Below, piece by piece: positions 36,815-45,872 of a DNA stretch of 64,000 bases. The stretch is taken from contig CANGAW010000003.1 in NCBI GenBank assembly GCA_947451925.1, forward strand, positions 34,205 to 98,204. Direction: 5' to 3'. The notes under the pieces are model-generated. The model saw only the letters and a program-made list of their open reading frames with translations, did not search any database and was not told the DNA's origin. The translations under genes and the position numbers were made by a program. This stretch comes from Burkholderiales bacterium. Lineage in GTDB: Bacteria; Pseudomonadota; Gammaproteobacteria; Burkholderiales; Burkholderiaceae_D. Within the stretch, counting starts at the first letter, position 1; each line of letters opens with the position of its first letter.

Positions 36815-37870
36815 ATGAGTGCTTCAGCGCCGGGTAATAAAATCAAAATGGCGGAAGAGGAGGTTCTCTTGCAAGCATTTTCAAGCACTGTCAGAGACTT
36901 ATACGCACTAGCCGAATACGCATCGCCCGACCAATTTTTACAGCAGGCCATCAGTTTGCTGCAAACCTGGATACGCTTTGACGGCGCAATATTTGGTACC
37001 GGTGAACTACCCCAGCAGGGCGGGCCGATGGCCATACAAACATCTGGCAACGCACCCGAAATGACGGTGCCAGAATCATTATTGTCCCGATCAGCATTCA
37101 GCAATGATCCGGTAGCCCATGGTTTTCGTAATGCGCCCGCTTCGCCGGCGCGCGGCGGAATTCGTGAAATTTACCGCAAGGGTCACAGTTATCCTGAAGC
37201 AGGCAAAGGCAAAGAACGGCCGGTGCCGCGCAGCCTTGCCGAAGAACTCAACCTTTGTCATCTGATGGTGCATGGCGACGATCCCAAGCAGGTTCATCCG
37301 GCGCGCTGGATCATGTTGTACCGGCGTCATGATGTGCGCTTTGCCCAGACCGATGCGGCCTGCCTGCATGGATTGTGGGTGCATCTGTCACGCGCCCTTG
37401 TCATTAATCGCAGCCGCACACTTGAGCGGCAAACCCGGAAAAGTGATGAATCGGTATCAGGCTTTATCAACATGGAAGGTACGGTTGATATTGCCGACCC
37501 GCGGTTTTTTGATTTGCTCGAACGCGAGTGGCCGGACTTAGCGCCGCAGAGCGTGCCCGAAGTGGCACTGGAATGCCTGCTCGAAGGCAAAGCTTATCGT
37601 GGTGCCCATATCGAAATCAGTCTGGTACGTCAGCAAGGTTTCAACATGTGCCGCATCCGGCCCATCGATGCGATGGAAATACTGACCCCGCGCGAATTTG
37701 TCGTTGCCCGCCGTTTCGCCTCAGGCATGAGCCACAAACAGATTGCCCGTGAACTTGGCGTTTCGCATCACACGGTGCGCAACCAGCTGGCGCATTTATA
37801 TCGCAAGCTCAATTTGCATGACAAAGCATCGCTGGCCCAATACCTGATTGTGAACGCCGCGCCTGGCTGA
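36815..37870 (+). CDS. LuxR family transcriptional regulator
   Basis: About 351 residues from ATG 36815 (TTG 36806 and ATG 36848 are alternatives). The C-terminal 60 residues are a LuxR/FixJ helix-turn-helix: L-T-P-R-E-F-V-V-A-R-R-F-A-S-G-M, H-K-Q-I-A-R-E-L-G-V-S-H-H-T-V-R-N-Q and Y-R-K-L-N. The N-terminal 250 residues look GAF-like (W-I-R-F-D-G-A-I-F-G) and do not carry an autoinducer-binding pattern that I can see. It follows eda and precedes rpiA, so control of sugar genes is possible but unproven. Confidence 0.88.
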   Translation: MSASAPGNKIKMAEEEVLLQAFSSTVRDLYALAEYASPDQFLQQAISLLQTWIRFDGAIFGTGELPQQGGPMAIQTSGNAPEMTVPESLLSRSAFSNDPVAHGFRNAPASPARGGIREIYRKGHSYPEAGKGKERPVPRSLAEELNLCHLMVHGDDPKQVHPARWIMLYRRHDVRFAQTDAACLHGLWVHLSRALVINRSRTLERQTRKSDESVSGFINMEGTVDIADPRFFDLLEREWPDLAPQSVPEVALECLLEGKAYRGAHIEISLVRQQGFNMCRIRPIDAMEILTPREFVVARRFASGMSHKQIARELGVSHHTVRNQLAHLYRKLNLHDKASLAQYLIVNAAPG

Positions 37871-37923
37871 TCCGTTAAAATGTGGCCTGGTTTTTACCCG
37901 GCGATTTTTACAGGTGACAGGCA

Positions 37924-38616
37924 ATGACACAAGACGAACTCAAGCAGGCAGTCGCGCGCGCGGCGATAGCTTATGTAGTGGATGGCGCCATTATCGGCGT
38001 GGGCACCGGCTCCACTGCCAATTTCTTCATCGATGAACTGGGCACAATCAAAGACCGTATCAAAGGCGCAGTCGCTTCTTCAGAATCCACTGCAGCGCGT
38101 CTGCAATCGCATGGCATACGGGTGTGGGATCTCAATGAGGTTGACAGCATGCCGGTCTACATTGACGGCGCAGACGAAATCGACGCCAGCGGTGCGATGA
38201 TCAAGGGCGGTGGCGCGGCGCTGACCCGTGAAAAAATCGTCGCATCCGTTGCCACACAATTTGTCTGTATTGCCGACGGATCAAAACTGGTCGATGTGCT
38301 CGGTAAATTTCCGCTGCCGATTGAAGTCATTCCGATGGCGGTTGCCGTTGTCAGCCGCAAACTGGCCGCACTCGGCGCCACGCCGGTAATGCGCATGAAA
38401 GACGGCAAGCCGCTGGTCACTGATAATGGTTGCTACATCATTGACGCAGCAAATATGCGCATCAGCGATCCAGTCGCACTGGAGCAGACCATCAACAATA
38501 TCGTCGGCGTCGTCACTTCAGGGCTGTTTGCGCGCAAGGGCGCCGATGTCTGCTTGCTGGGCATGGCCGGTGGTGTCAGAACAATGACATTTCCAGGTCA
38601 GTCATCGCTTTTGTAA
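37924..38616 (+). CDS. rpiA: Ribose-5-phosphate isomerase A
   Basis: Interconverts ribose 5-phosphate and ribulose 5-phosphate. The protein has 230 residues. Typical motifs are [30 protein letters not shown] and I-A-D-G-S-K. It lies 53 bp after the LuxR-type gene. Ribulose 5-phosphate is also the substrate of RibB in this window. Confidence 0.97.
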   Translation: MTQDELKQAVARAAIAYVVDGAIIGVGTGSTANFFIDELGTIKDRIKGAVASSESTAARLQSHGIRVWDLNEVDSMPVYIDGADEIDASGAMIKGGGAALTREKIVASVATQFVCIADGSKLVDVLGKFPLPIEVIPMAVAVVSRKLAALGATPVMRMKDGKPLVTDNGCYIIDAANMRISDPVALEQTINNIVGVVTSGLFARKGADVCLLGMAGGVRTMTFPGQSSLL

Positions 38617-38663
38617 GCAGGCGAGCCATGACTTTTTTGTAGTCGTATTGGCGATTACCGGTT

Positions 38664-38700
38664 CAAAAAAAATGCCCACCCTCTTGCGAGGGCAGGCATT
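38664..38700 (-). terminator. Intrinsic terminator after yggX
   Basis: On the minus strand atgcctgccctc-gcaa-gagggtgggcat folds into a stem with two mismatches and is followed by eight T. It lies 18 bp downstream of yggX and can also receive rpiA read-through from the other side. Confidence 0.85.
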
Positions 38701-38717
38701 CACTGAGTGCTCAGCCT

Positions 38718-38990
38718 TTATGCTGTTGGCGGCACATAGCCCTGTGCGGCATCGGCGCCTTCGCCAAAGAAATGCTTTTCCATTTGCGCAGCCAGATATT
38801 TACGGGCCCGCACGTCAGCCAGGTTCAGCCGGTTTTCATTGACCAGCATGGTCTGATGCTTGAGCCAGGCGGCCCAGGCTTCCTTGGAGACGCTCTCCCA
38901 GATTTTTTTGCCCAGCTCGCCCGGGTAAGGCGGGAAGTCCAGGCCTTCGAGTTCTTTTTCCATTTTGATGCAATGAACCATGCGTGCCAT
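38718..38990 (-). CDS. yggX: Probable Fe(2+)-trafficking protein YggX
   Basis: A 90-residue protein linked to iron handling and protection of Fe-S clusters from oxidation. From ATG 38990 (TGGAG upstream) it reads M-A-R-M-V-H-C-I-K, with the conserved cysteine C7, then [11 protein letters not shown] and [14 protein letters not shown]. It starts 15 bp after the argA stop, so it is probably in the argA transcript. Confidence 0.95.
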   Translation of the reverse strand: MARMVHCIKMEKELEGLDFPPYPGELGKKIWESVSKEAWAAWLKHQTMLVNENRLNLADVRARKYLAAQMEKHFFGEGADAAQGYVPPTA

Positions 38991-39005
38991 CGTAATCTCC
39001 AAAAA

Positions 39006-40325
39006 CTATAGTTGCTTGATCAGGACGAGCGACTTGCGCTGCCAGTTGTACATGTTCTGCCGGTCTTTCGGCAAATCATCGAAGCTTGCGTTGATAAAGC
39101 CGCGCTTTAAAAACCAGTGCGCGGTGCGGGTGGTCAGGACAAATAATTTTTTGAAGCCGGCAGCGCGCGCCCGGTTTTCCAGATGCTTGAGCAAACGCTC
39201 GCCATCGCCTTGCGCCTGCACTTCGGGGTTGACGGTTAAACAGGCCATCTCGGCCATTTTCTCGGCCGGGAAAGGGTAGAGCGCAGCACAACCGAAGATC
39301 ACGCCGTCATGCTCGATGACGGAAAAATAATTAATTTCACGCTCGATCAGTTCGCGGCCGCGTTTGACCAGCGTGCCGTCGGCCTCCAGCGGCTCGATTA
39401 ACTGCAGCACACCGCCAACGTCTTCAATGCTGGCTTCGCGCAGGCTTTCCAGATTTTCTGAAGAGACCATGGTGCCCACACCATCGTGGGTAAAAATTTC
39501 CAGCAGCACCGAGCCATCGGTGGCAAAGGGCACGATATGCGCGCGCGGCACGCCGCCTTTGCAGGCCTTCATTGCGTGCTCAAGATAAAACGCCGAGTCC
39601 GAAGGCAGGCATTCGGCAGCCAGCACCGCTTGCGCCTGATGGGCAGAGAGTTCGTGAATTTCAGCGCCGCCGGCGTCCATCATCATCGGCGTTTCGCTGA
39701 TAAAAATCAGTTTGTCGGCGCGCAGTGCGGTGGCGGCGGCCACCGCCACATCCTCCATCGCCAGATTGAAGACTTCGCCAGTGGGTGAGAAGCCCAGCGG
39801 CGAGAGCAAGACCAGACTGCCGTTGTTCAAAATCGGATGAATAGTTTCAAAGGCGATTTTGCGGGTAATGCCGGTGTGTTCCAGATCGACGCCATCAATA
39901 ATACCCATGGGCCGGGCGACGACGAAGTTACCCGAAATGACGCGAATGGCTGCATTGGCCATGGGCGTGTTAGGCAGACCCTGGCTGAACGCGGCTTCGA
40001 TATCGAGGCGCAGTTCACCGGCGGCTTCTTTGGCGCATTCCAGTGCGGTGGCGTCCGTGATGCGCAAGCCGTTATGAAACCGGGTTTCCTTATTGCGCAA
40101 CGCCAGCTGTTCCTGCACTTGCGGTCTGGAGCCGTAAACGATGACAACCTTGATCCCCATCGCATGCAAGAGCGACAGATCATGGGCCAGCACAGGCAGC
40201 GCACCCGCCATCACCAGTTCGCCCGGAAAGGCGACGACAAAGGTTTTGCCACGAAACGCGTGGATATACGGTGCGACCGAGCGCAACCATTCAACGAAGG
40301 CGATGGGGTTTTCCATGTGCGGCAT
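39006..40325 (-). CDS. argA: N-acetylglutamate synthase
   Basis: Acetylates glutamate in the first step of arginine synthesis. The protein has 439 residues from ATG 40325, with GGAG nine bases upstream; ATG 40316 is an alternative. The N-terminal amino-acid-kinase-like domain (1-290) includes V-I-V-Y-G-S-R-P-Q-V. The C-terminal GNAT domain (about 295-439) includes C-L-T-V-N-P-E-V-Q-A-Q-G-D-G. This is the classical feedback-inhibited ArgA layout. Its start overlaps the promoter of the divergent hrpA gene. Confidence 0.94.
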   Translation of the reverse strand: MPHMENPIAFVEWLRSVAPYIHAFRGKTFVVAFPGELVMAGALPVLAHDLSLLHAMGIKVVIVYGSRPQVQEQLALRNKETRFHNGLRITDATALECAKEAAGELRLDIEAAFSQGLPNTPMANAAIRVISGNFVVARPMGIIDGVDLEHTGITRKIAFETIHPILNNGSLVLLSPLGFSPTGEVFNLAMEDVAVAAATALRADKLIFISETPMMMDAGGAEIHELSAHQAQAVLAAECLPSDSAFYLEHAMKACKGGVPRAHIVPFATDGSVLLEIFTHDGVGTMVSSENLESLREASIEDVGGVLQLIEPLEADGTLVKRGRELIEREINYFSVIEHDGVIFGCAALYPFPAEKMAEMACLTVNPEVQAQGDGERLLKHLENRARAAGFKKLFVLTTRTAHWFLKRGFINASFDDLPKDRQNMYNWQRKSLVLIKQL

Positions 40326-40331
40326 TATAAT
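40326..40331 (+). promoter_or_regulatory. Consensus -10 box of hrpA next to the argA start
   Basis: TATAAT lies 10 bp before the hrpA ATG and directly beside the argA start codon on the other strand. If used, the hrpA mRNA has almost no leader. No strong -35 was seen. Confidence 0.5.
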
Positions 40332-40341
40332 TCGCTCCGCC

Positions 40342-43300
40342 ATGTCCGCACCTGATTCCCCTAAAAAAGCCGGGCCCGCGCCTGCATCCCCTGCCAAAGC
40401 GCTACCGCTACGCAATCCCCTGCCGCCAGTCAGTTTTCCTGAAGAGCTGCCCGTGTCCGGCCGCCGGGAGGAAATTGCCGCGGCTTTGCAGGCCCATCAG
40501 GTCATCATCGTGTGTGGTGAGACCGGCTCCGGCAAGACCACCCAGCTGCCGAAAATCTGTCTGGCTCTCGGGCGGGGTGAACGGGGTCTGATTGGCCATA
40601 CCCAGCCGCGGCGCATTGCCGCCTCATCGACAGCCAAGCGGATTGCGCAGGAACTCGGCTCGCCGGCCGGTATGCATGTCGGCTACAAGGTGCGCTTCAA
40701 TGACACGCTGAGCGCCGGTGCCTGGGTCAAGCTGATGACCGATGGCATTCTGTTGGCCGAGACGCAGGGCGATCCTTTATTAAAACAATATGACACCCTG
40801 ATTATTGACGAGGCCCACGAGCGCAGCCTCAATATTGATTTTTTGCTGGGCTATCTGAAGCAACTGCTGCCCAAGCGGCCGGATTTGAAGGTGATCATTA
40901 CTTCAGCGACCATTGATGCCGACCGCTTTGCCCGTCATTTTGGCAGCGCAGACAAGCCTGCGCCGGTGATTGAAGTGTCGGGTCGCATGTATCCGGTAGA
41001 AGTGCGCTATCGGCCTGTGCAGGCCGATGTCGCCATCAAAACCGGCGCGGTGCAAAAAGCCCGCGATCAGCGCGACCTGATGGAAGCCATTGTGGACGCC
41101 GTTGATGAACTGGCCCTGATAGGCTCGGGCGATGTGCTGGTGTTTTTGCCCGGCGAGCGCGAAATTCGCGATGCCGCCGAAGCACTGCGCAAACATCATC
41201 CGCCGCATGTTGAAATTTTGCCGCTGTATGCGCGGCTCTCGGCGCAAGAGCAGGAACGGGTTTTCAAAACCAGCAATGCGCGCCGCGTTGTTTTAGCGAC
41301 CAATGTCGCCGAGACTTCTTTGACCGTGCCGGGTATTCGCTATGTGGTTGACGCCGGCACCGCCCGCGTCAAGCGCTACAGCTACCGCAACAAGGTTGAA
41401 CAGTTGCAGATTGAAGCGATTGCCCAATCAGCGGCAAACCAGCGCGCCGGTCGCTGCGGCCGGGTCGCTGCAGGCGTGTGTATTCGTTTGTATGAAGAAC
41501 AGGATTTTTTGCAGCGGCCAAAGTTTACCGAGCCTGAAATTTTGCGCTCTTCACTGGCTGCGGTCATTTTGCGCATGAAGGCTTTGCGGCTTGGTGATGT
41601 GGAAGACTTTCCCTTCATTGAACCGCCGCTGGGCCGCGCGATTGCGGACGGCTATCAGCTGCTGCAAGAACTGGGTGCGGTCGATGATGACCGCCACCTG
41701 ACCGCTCTGGGCCGGCAACTGGCCAAGCTGCCGCTGGACCCGCGGGTGGGGCGCATGATTTTAGCCGGGCGCGACAATGTATGCCTGACCGAGATGCTGA
41801 TCATTGCCTCGGCCTTGTCGGTGCAAGACCCGCGTGACAGGCCGGTTGAAGCGCAGGGCGCAGCGGATGCAGCGCATAAAAAATTCGCTGATGAAAAATC
41901 CGAATTTCCGGCTTACCTGAAAATCTGGGCCTGGTTTGAAGACGCCATCGCGCATAAAAAATCCAATCGCCAGTTGCAAGAACATTGTCGCGAAAATTTT
42001 CTCTCGCAGCTGCGCCTGCGCGAATGGCGCGACGTGCATGTGCAATTGCTGACCATTGTGCGCGAACAGGGCTGGCGCCTCAATGAAGCGCCGGCCACCT
42101 ATGAGCAACTGCACACGGCACTGTTGACTGGCCTGTTGGGCAATATTGGTTTCAAGGCTGATGACGAGCCGCATTATCTGGGCGCGCGCGGGATCAAGTT
42201 TCATATCTGGCCCGGCTCGGCACTGTCGAAAAAAGCGGGTAAATGGGTGCTGGCTGCCGAGCTGGTTGATACCTCGCGCTTGTATGCGCGCACGATTGCG
42301 CAGATACAGCCAGAGTGGCTGGAAAAAGTCGGCGGCCATTTGCTGAAAAAAACCTATGGCGAGCCGCGCTGGGAAAAAAAGAGCGGGCAGGTTTCAGCCT
42401 ACGAGCGGGCGACCTTGTATGGACTGGTGGTCTATAGCCAGCGCCGCATTAACTACGGCAATTTCAATCCCGAAGAAGCGCGGGAAATTTTTATTCGCGA
42501 TGCCTTAGCCGGTGGCGACTTCGATACCCGCGCCCCATTTTTTGCGCACAACCAGAAACTGATACGCGAGATTGAAAACCTCGAACACAAATCACGCCGT
42601 CTCGATGTGCTGGTTGATGATGAACTGATTGCGGCCTTCTACGACAAGCTGGTGCCGGCCGATATTTGCAATGCGGTCGATTTTGAAAAATGGCTGCGCG
42701 CAGCCAGCTTGAAAGAGCCCAAACTGTTGTATCTCAATCGTGATGATTTGATGCGACATGAAGCCGCAGGCGTGACCACCGAGTTGTTTCCCAAAGTGAT
42801 GCGCAACGCCGGTATTGAAATGGCGCTCAGCTACCATTTCGAACCCGGCTCATTGCGCGATGGCGTCACTCTGGCAGTGCCCTTGTATGCGCTCAATCAG
42901 GTGTCGGTCGCGCGCTGCGAGTGGCTGGTGCCGGGCATGCTGAAGGAAAAAACCCATTTGCTGTTGAAGTCGCTGCCGCAAAAATTGCGTCGTCATTGCG
43001 TACCCTTGCCGGATTATGCAGCGGGTTTTTGCGAACGCACGCACGAGGCAAAAAAATTCGGTCTGGGTGAACTGCTCGATGCCTTGATTGCCGATATCCG
43101 TGCGCAAACCACGCTGATGGTGAAAACGACTGACTTCAAGATCGAGACCTTGCCCGCCCATCATTTCATGAACTTCAAGATCGTCGATGAACACGGCCGT
43201 CAATTGGAGATGGGACGCAACCTCAATACTTTGCAAGCCGAATTTGGCGGGCAGGCCAGAGAACAGTTTCAAAAAATCGCCGAGCAAACCGCGCCTGTTC

Positions 43301-44223
43301 ATGAAGCGCCAGCGGTCAATAAGGCAGCTGGCTCCGGCGAAAGCCGCAAACCGGCAACGTCAAGTACAGCATCGAGCTATCAAAACCTGAGCAGCTGGAC
43401 TTTTGGCGAATTGCCCGAGCTGCTGGAAATTCAGCAAGGTAAACAAACCCTGATCGGTTTTCCGGCATTGGTCGACAAGGGAGGGCATTGCGATCTGGAG
43501 GTGTTCGATGACCCCAATGAAGCCGCGCAGATTCATTTCGCGGGCCTGCGCCGCCTGTTCTCGCTGCAATTGAAGGAGCAGCTCAAGTACCTGGAAAAAA
43601 ACGTCCCCGGCTTGCAGCAAATGGGCATGCAATTCATGGCGCTGGGTTCGCAAGAAGAGTTGCGCGATCAAATCATTAACGCCGGTCTGGAGCGTGCCTG
43701 CTTGCAATTGCCGCTGCCGACTAACGCCGCTGCTTTTACCTTGCGTCGTGACGAAGGCAAGGCGCGACTCAATTTGCTGGTCAATGAAATTGCGCGACTG
43801 CTTGGACAAATCCTTGCCGAATATCACGCACTGCCGAAAAAGCTGCAGGGCATCAAGGCCCATGCTGCTGCGCACGCTGACATGCAGGCGCAGCTGCAAG
43901 CGCTGATTCATAAGCATTTCATCGCCGAGCAAGACTACGCCCAGTTGTCGCATTTCCCGCGTTACCTCAAAGCGATGCAGGTCCGACTCGACAAGCTGCG
44001 GGCCGATCCGGCGCGGGACGCCAAAATGCTGGCCGATTGGCAGCTGGCAGCAGCACCCTGGCAGCGCGCACAAAAAGCGGCCCGGCATAGTGATCCCAAG
44101 CAGGATGAATATCGCTGGCTGCTGGAAGAGCTGAGGGTGTCGCTGTTTGCGCAGGAACTGAAAACACCGATGCCGGTGTCGGTCAAGCGCCTGCAAAAAG
44201 TCTGGGAGTCGATGCAGCGCTGA
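40342..44223 (+). CDS. hrpA: ATP-dependent RNA helicase HrpA
   Basis: A large DEAH-box helicase, 1293 residues from ATG 40342, close to E. coli HrpA (1300). Walker A is G59-E-T-G-S-G-K-T, the DEAH box is in I-I-D-E-A-H-E-R-S, and S-A-T-I-D and Q-R-A-G-R-C-G-R follow. The C-terminal 600 residues form the HrpA-specific DUF3418 region. In E. coli HrpA acts in mRNA processing and the rescue of stalled ribosomes. The frame stays open upstream to 40141, but homology starts at M-S-A-P. Confidence 0.96.
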   Translation: MSAPDSPKKAGPAPASPAKALPLRNPLPPVSFPEELPVSGRREEIAAALQAHQVIIVCGETGSGKTTQLPKICLALGRGERGLIGHTQPRRIAASSTAKRIAQELGSPAGMHVGYKVRFNDTLSAGAWVKLMTDGILLAETQGDPLLKQYDTLIIDEAHERSLNIDFLLGYLKQLLPKRPDLKVIITSATIDADRFARHFGSADKPAPVIEVSGRMYPVEVRYRPVQADVAIKTGAVQKARDQRDLMEAIVDAVDELALIGSGDVLVFLPGEREIRDAAEALRKHHPPHVEILPLYARLSAQEQERVFKTSNARRVVLATNVAETSLTVPGIRYVVDAGTARVKRYSYRNKVEQLQIEAIAQSAANQRAGRCGRVAAGVCIRLYEEQDFLQRPKFTEPEILRSSLAAVILRMKALRLGDVEDFPFIEPPLGRAIADGYQLLQELGAVDDDRHLTALGRQLAKLPLDPRVGRMILAGRDNVCLTEMLIIASALSVQDPRDRPVEAQGAADAAHKKFADEKSEFPAYLKIWAWFEDAIAHKKSNRQLQEHCRENFLSQLRLREWRDVHVQLLTIVREQGWRLNEAPATYEQLHTALLTGLLGNIGFKADDEPHYLGARGIKFHIWPGSALSKKAGKWVLAAELVDTSRLYARTIAQIQPEWLEKVGGHLLKKTYGEPRWEKKSGQVSAYERATLYGLVVYSQRRINYGNFNPEEAREIFIRDALAGGDFDTRAPFFAHNQKLIREIENLEHKSRRLDVLVDDELIAAFYDKLVPADICNAVDFEKWLRAASLKEPKLLYLNRDDLMRHEAAGVTTELFPKVMRNAGIEMALSYHFEPGSLRDGVTLAVPLYALNQVSVARCEWLVPGMLKEKTHLLLKSLPQKLRRHCVPLPDYAAGFCERTHEAKKFGLGELLDALIADIRAQTTLMVKTTDFKIETLPAHHFMNFKIVDEHGRQLEMGRNLNTLQAEFGGQAREQFQKIAEQTAPVHEAPAVNKAAGSGESRKPATSSTASSYQNLSSWTFGELPELLEIQQGKQTLIGFPALVDKGGHCDLEVFDDPNEAAQIHFAGLRRLFSLQLKEQLKYLEKNVPGLQQMGMQFMALGSQEELRDQIINAGLERACLQLPLPTNAAAFTLRRDEGKARLNLLVNEIARLLGQILAEYHALPKKLQGIKAHAAAHADMQAQLQALIHKHFIAEQDYAQLSHFPRYLKAMQVRLDKLRADPARDAKMLADWQLAAAPWQRAQKAARHSDPKQDEYRWLLEELRVSLFAQELKTPMPVSVKRLQKVWESMQR

Positions 44224-44297
44224 CTTGTTTTCAGGCCGTAAAAAAGCTTGCGATAGCGTAAAATTCGGGCTTACCTTCACCCAGCCAAATTGCCAAC

Positions 44298-44864
44298 ATG
44301 ACTATTAAATCCGACAAATGGATCCGCCGCATGGCCGAACAGACCGGCATGATCGAGCCATTCGAGCCCGGCCAGGTGCGCGAGGCAAATGGCCAGAAGA
44401 TTGTTTCTTATGGCACTTCATCGTATGGCTACGATATTCGCTGCGCTGACGAATTCAAGATTTTCACCAATATCAACAGCACCATCGTTGATCCGAAAAA
44501 TTTTGACGAAAACTCATTTGTCGATATCAAAAGTGACGTCTGCATCATTCCGCCGAATTCCTTTGCGCTGGCGCGCACGATTGAATACTTCCGCATACCA
44601 CGCAGCGTGCTCACCATTTGTCTGGGTAAATCAACTTATGCGCGCTGCGGCATCATCGTCAATGTGACGCCGTTCGAGCCTGAATGGGAAGGCTATGTGA
44701 CGCTGGAGTTTTCCAACACCACACCGCTGCCGGCAAAAATTTATGCGGGCGAGGGTTGCGCGCAAGTGCTGTTCTTCGAGAGCGATGAAATCTGCGAAAC
44801 CTCGTACAAGGACCGCGGCGGCAAGTATCAGGGGCAGCGCGGTGTGACGTTGCCTAAGACCTGA
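44298..44864 (+). CDS. dcd: dCTP deaminase
   Basis: Deaminates dCTP to dUTP, the source of dUMP for thymidylate synthase (thyA also lies in this window). It has 188 residues. Motifs include [29 protein letters not shown] and the catalytic-glutamate region [10 protein letters not shown] -10-like gtaaaat lies 38 bp before the start. Confidence 0.96.
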   Translation: MTIKSDKWIRRMAEQTGMIEPFEPGQVREANGQKIVSYGTSSYGYDIRCADEFKIFTNINSTIVDPKNFDENSFVDIKSDVCIIPPNSFALARTIEYFRIPRSVLTICLGKSTYARCGIIVNVTPFEPEWEGYVTLEFSNTTPLPAKIYAGEGCAQVLFFESDEICETSYKDRGGKYQGQRGVTLPKT

Positions 44865-44890
44865 TGACGTTTTCCGTGATTGATTAAAGT

Positions 44891-44973
44891 CGCTGGATCC
44901 CGGCCTTCGCCGGGATGACGATTGATAGTCTGTTAGCCCTGTTAACGTCGTCCCGGCGCAGGCCGGGACCCAG
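44891..44973. repeat. Paired REP element
   Basis: Two inverted hairpins, ggatcccggccttcgccggg and its partner cccggcgcaggccgggaccc, flank the same spacer type (attgatagtc...gttaacgtcg) found in the 476-553 element. It lies in the gap between dcd and the toxin-antitoxin pair. Confidence 0.8.
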
Positions 44974-45050
44974 TCAGTGTCCAGCCATTGCTCGACATCC
45001 ATCGATAGGCTGATCCTTTCTTCCTGGACCAGCATTGCCAATTCCCACGC

Positions 45051-45338
45051 TTAGTGAGGCTGTACTGTCAGTTTTAGCCCCAGTGCCCGGATAACGCGTA
45101 GCAGCGTATCGGCGGAGGGAACGCGTTCGCCGGAGAGGCCCCGGTATAAGCTTTCCCTGGACAATCCGGCATCGGCTGCGACCTTGGACATGCCTCGGGC
45201 ACGCGCAATGTCACCCAATGCGGCTGCAATTTCTTCGGGACTGCCGTCTTCCAGAATGGCGCTCAGATAGAGTGCCATGTCTTCTTCGGATTCAAGATAG
45301 TCCGCAGCGTCGAAGGGTATCAGTTTTGGTTTAGCCAT
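45051..45338 (-). CDS. HigA-like antitoxin (XRE helix-turn-helix)
   Basis: The product is 95 residues. The C-terminal half is an XRE-type helix-turn-helix: A-R-G-M-S-K-V-A-A-D-A-G-L-S-R-E-S-L-Y-R and then A-L-G-L-K-L-T-V. The N-terminus (F-D-A-A-D-Y-L-E-S-E-E-D-M-A-L-Y-L) is typical of the 'addiction module antidote' group. ATG 45338 follows directly after the toxin stop, with AAGGAG upstream. Toxin-first order is the HigBA pattern. Confidence 0.92.
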   Translation of the reverse strand: MAKPKLIPFDAADYLESEEDMALYLSAILEDGSPEEIAAALGDIARARGMSKVAADAGLSRESLYRGLSGERVPSADTLLRVIRALGLKLTVQPH

Positions 45339-45629
45339 TTAAATCTCCTTAGCCAGGACTTGCGCGCGAATGATATCGTCTTCCTGGCTCGACTTGTCGC
45401 CACCTGAGAGCATGAACACGAGTGCGCCCGAGCGCTCTGTGTAATACATGCGCCAGCCCGGGCCAAAGAACTCGCGCATTTCCCACACCCCACCTCCAAC
45501 CGGCTTGATGTCGCCGAGATTGCCGAATGACGCGCGCCTGAGTCGTTTGACCAGTCGTATGCGCGTGTTGCCATCCCGCAGACTTTTAAGCCAGGCTGCA
45601 AACGCTTCCGTCTGGATGATCGTGAACAT
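45339..45629 (-). CDS. RelE/HigB-family toxin (phage Gp49-like)
   Basis: A 96-residue ribosome-dependent mRNA nuclease-type toxin. Characteristic segments are F-A-A-W-L-K-S-L-R-D, V-G-G-G-V-W-E-M-R-E-F-F-G-P-G-W-R-M-Y-Y and L-L/M-S-G-G-D-K-S-S-Q-E-D-D-I. It is first in the operon and contiguous with the antitoxin. The region lies beside REP repeats, between unrelated housekeeping genes, suggesting acquisition. Confidence 0.92.
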   Translation of the reverse strand: MFTIIQTEAFAAWLKSLRDGNTRIRLVKRLRRASFGNLGDIKPVGGGVWEMREFFGPGWRMYYTERSGALVFMLSGGDKSSQEDDIIRAQVLAKEI

Positions 45630-45827
45630 GAATTGTAGTCAGCAGGCTACAGCATTGCAAGCTGATTTTTCAGGATATTGACAGGCTTGTGATGAGCGCA
45701 TTGGTATTTTTCCTCCATGACTGAATGTGCAAGGAAGATAGCGTCCGATGTGGTCAAGTCAGATTAGTGTGGTCGGCTTTGGATACTGTCATTTGTCGAT
45801 GTAATCTGAGAATGTTCGAAGCTGCAA

Positions 45828-45853
45828 CAAAAAAGGGAGCCGAAGCTCCCTTT
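45828..45853 (-). terminator. Intrinsic terminator after the decarboxylase gene
   Basis: AAAGGGAGC-cgaa-GCTCCCTTT: a perfect stem with a UUCG loop on the minus strand, followed by six T. It lies 20 bp downstream of the decarboxylase stop. Confidence 0.9.
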
Positions 45854-45872
45854 AGTTCACAGTGATTCAGAA

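Noticed and set aside
36815..37870. Quorum-sensing LuxR receptor
   Set aside because: The DNA-binding domain is LuxR-type, but the N-terminal part lacks a recognisable autoinducer-binding pattern, and no luxI-like gene is nearby.
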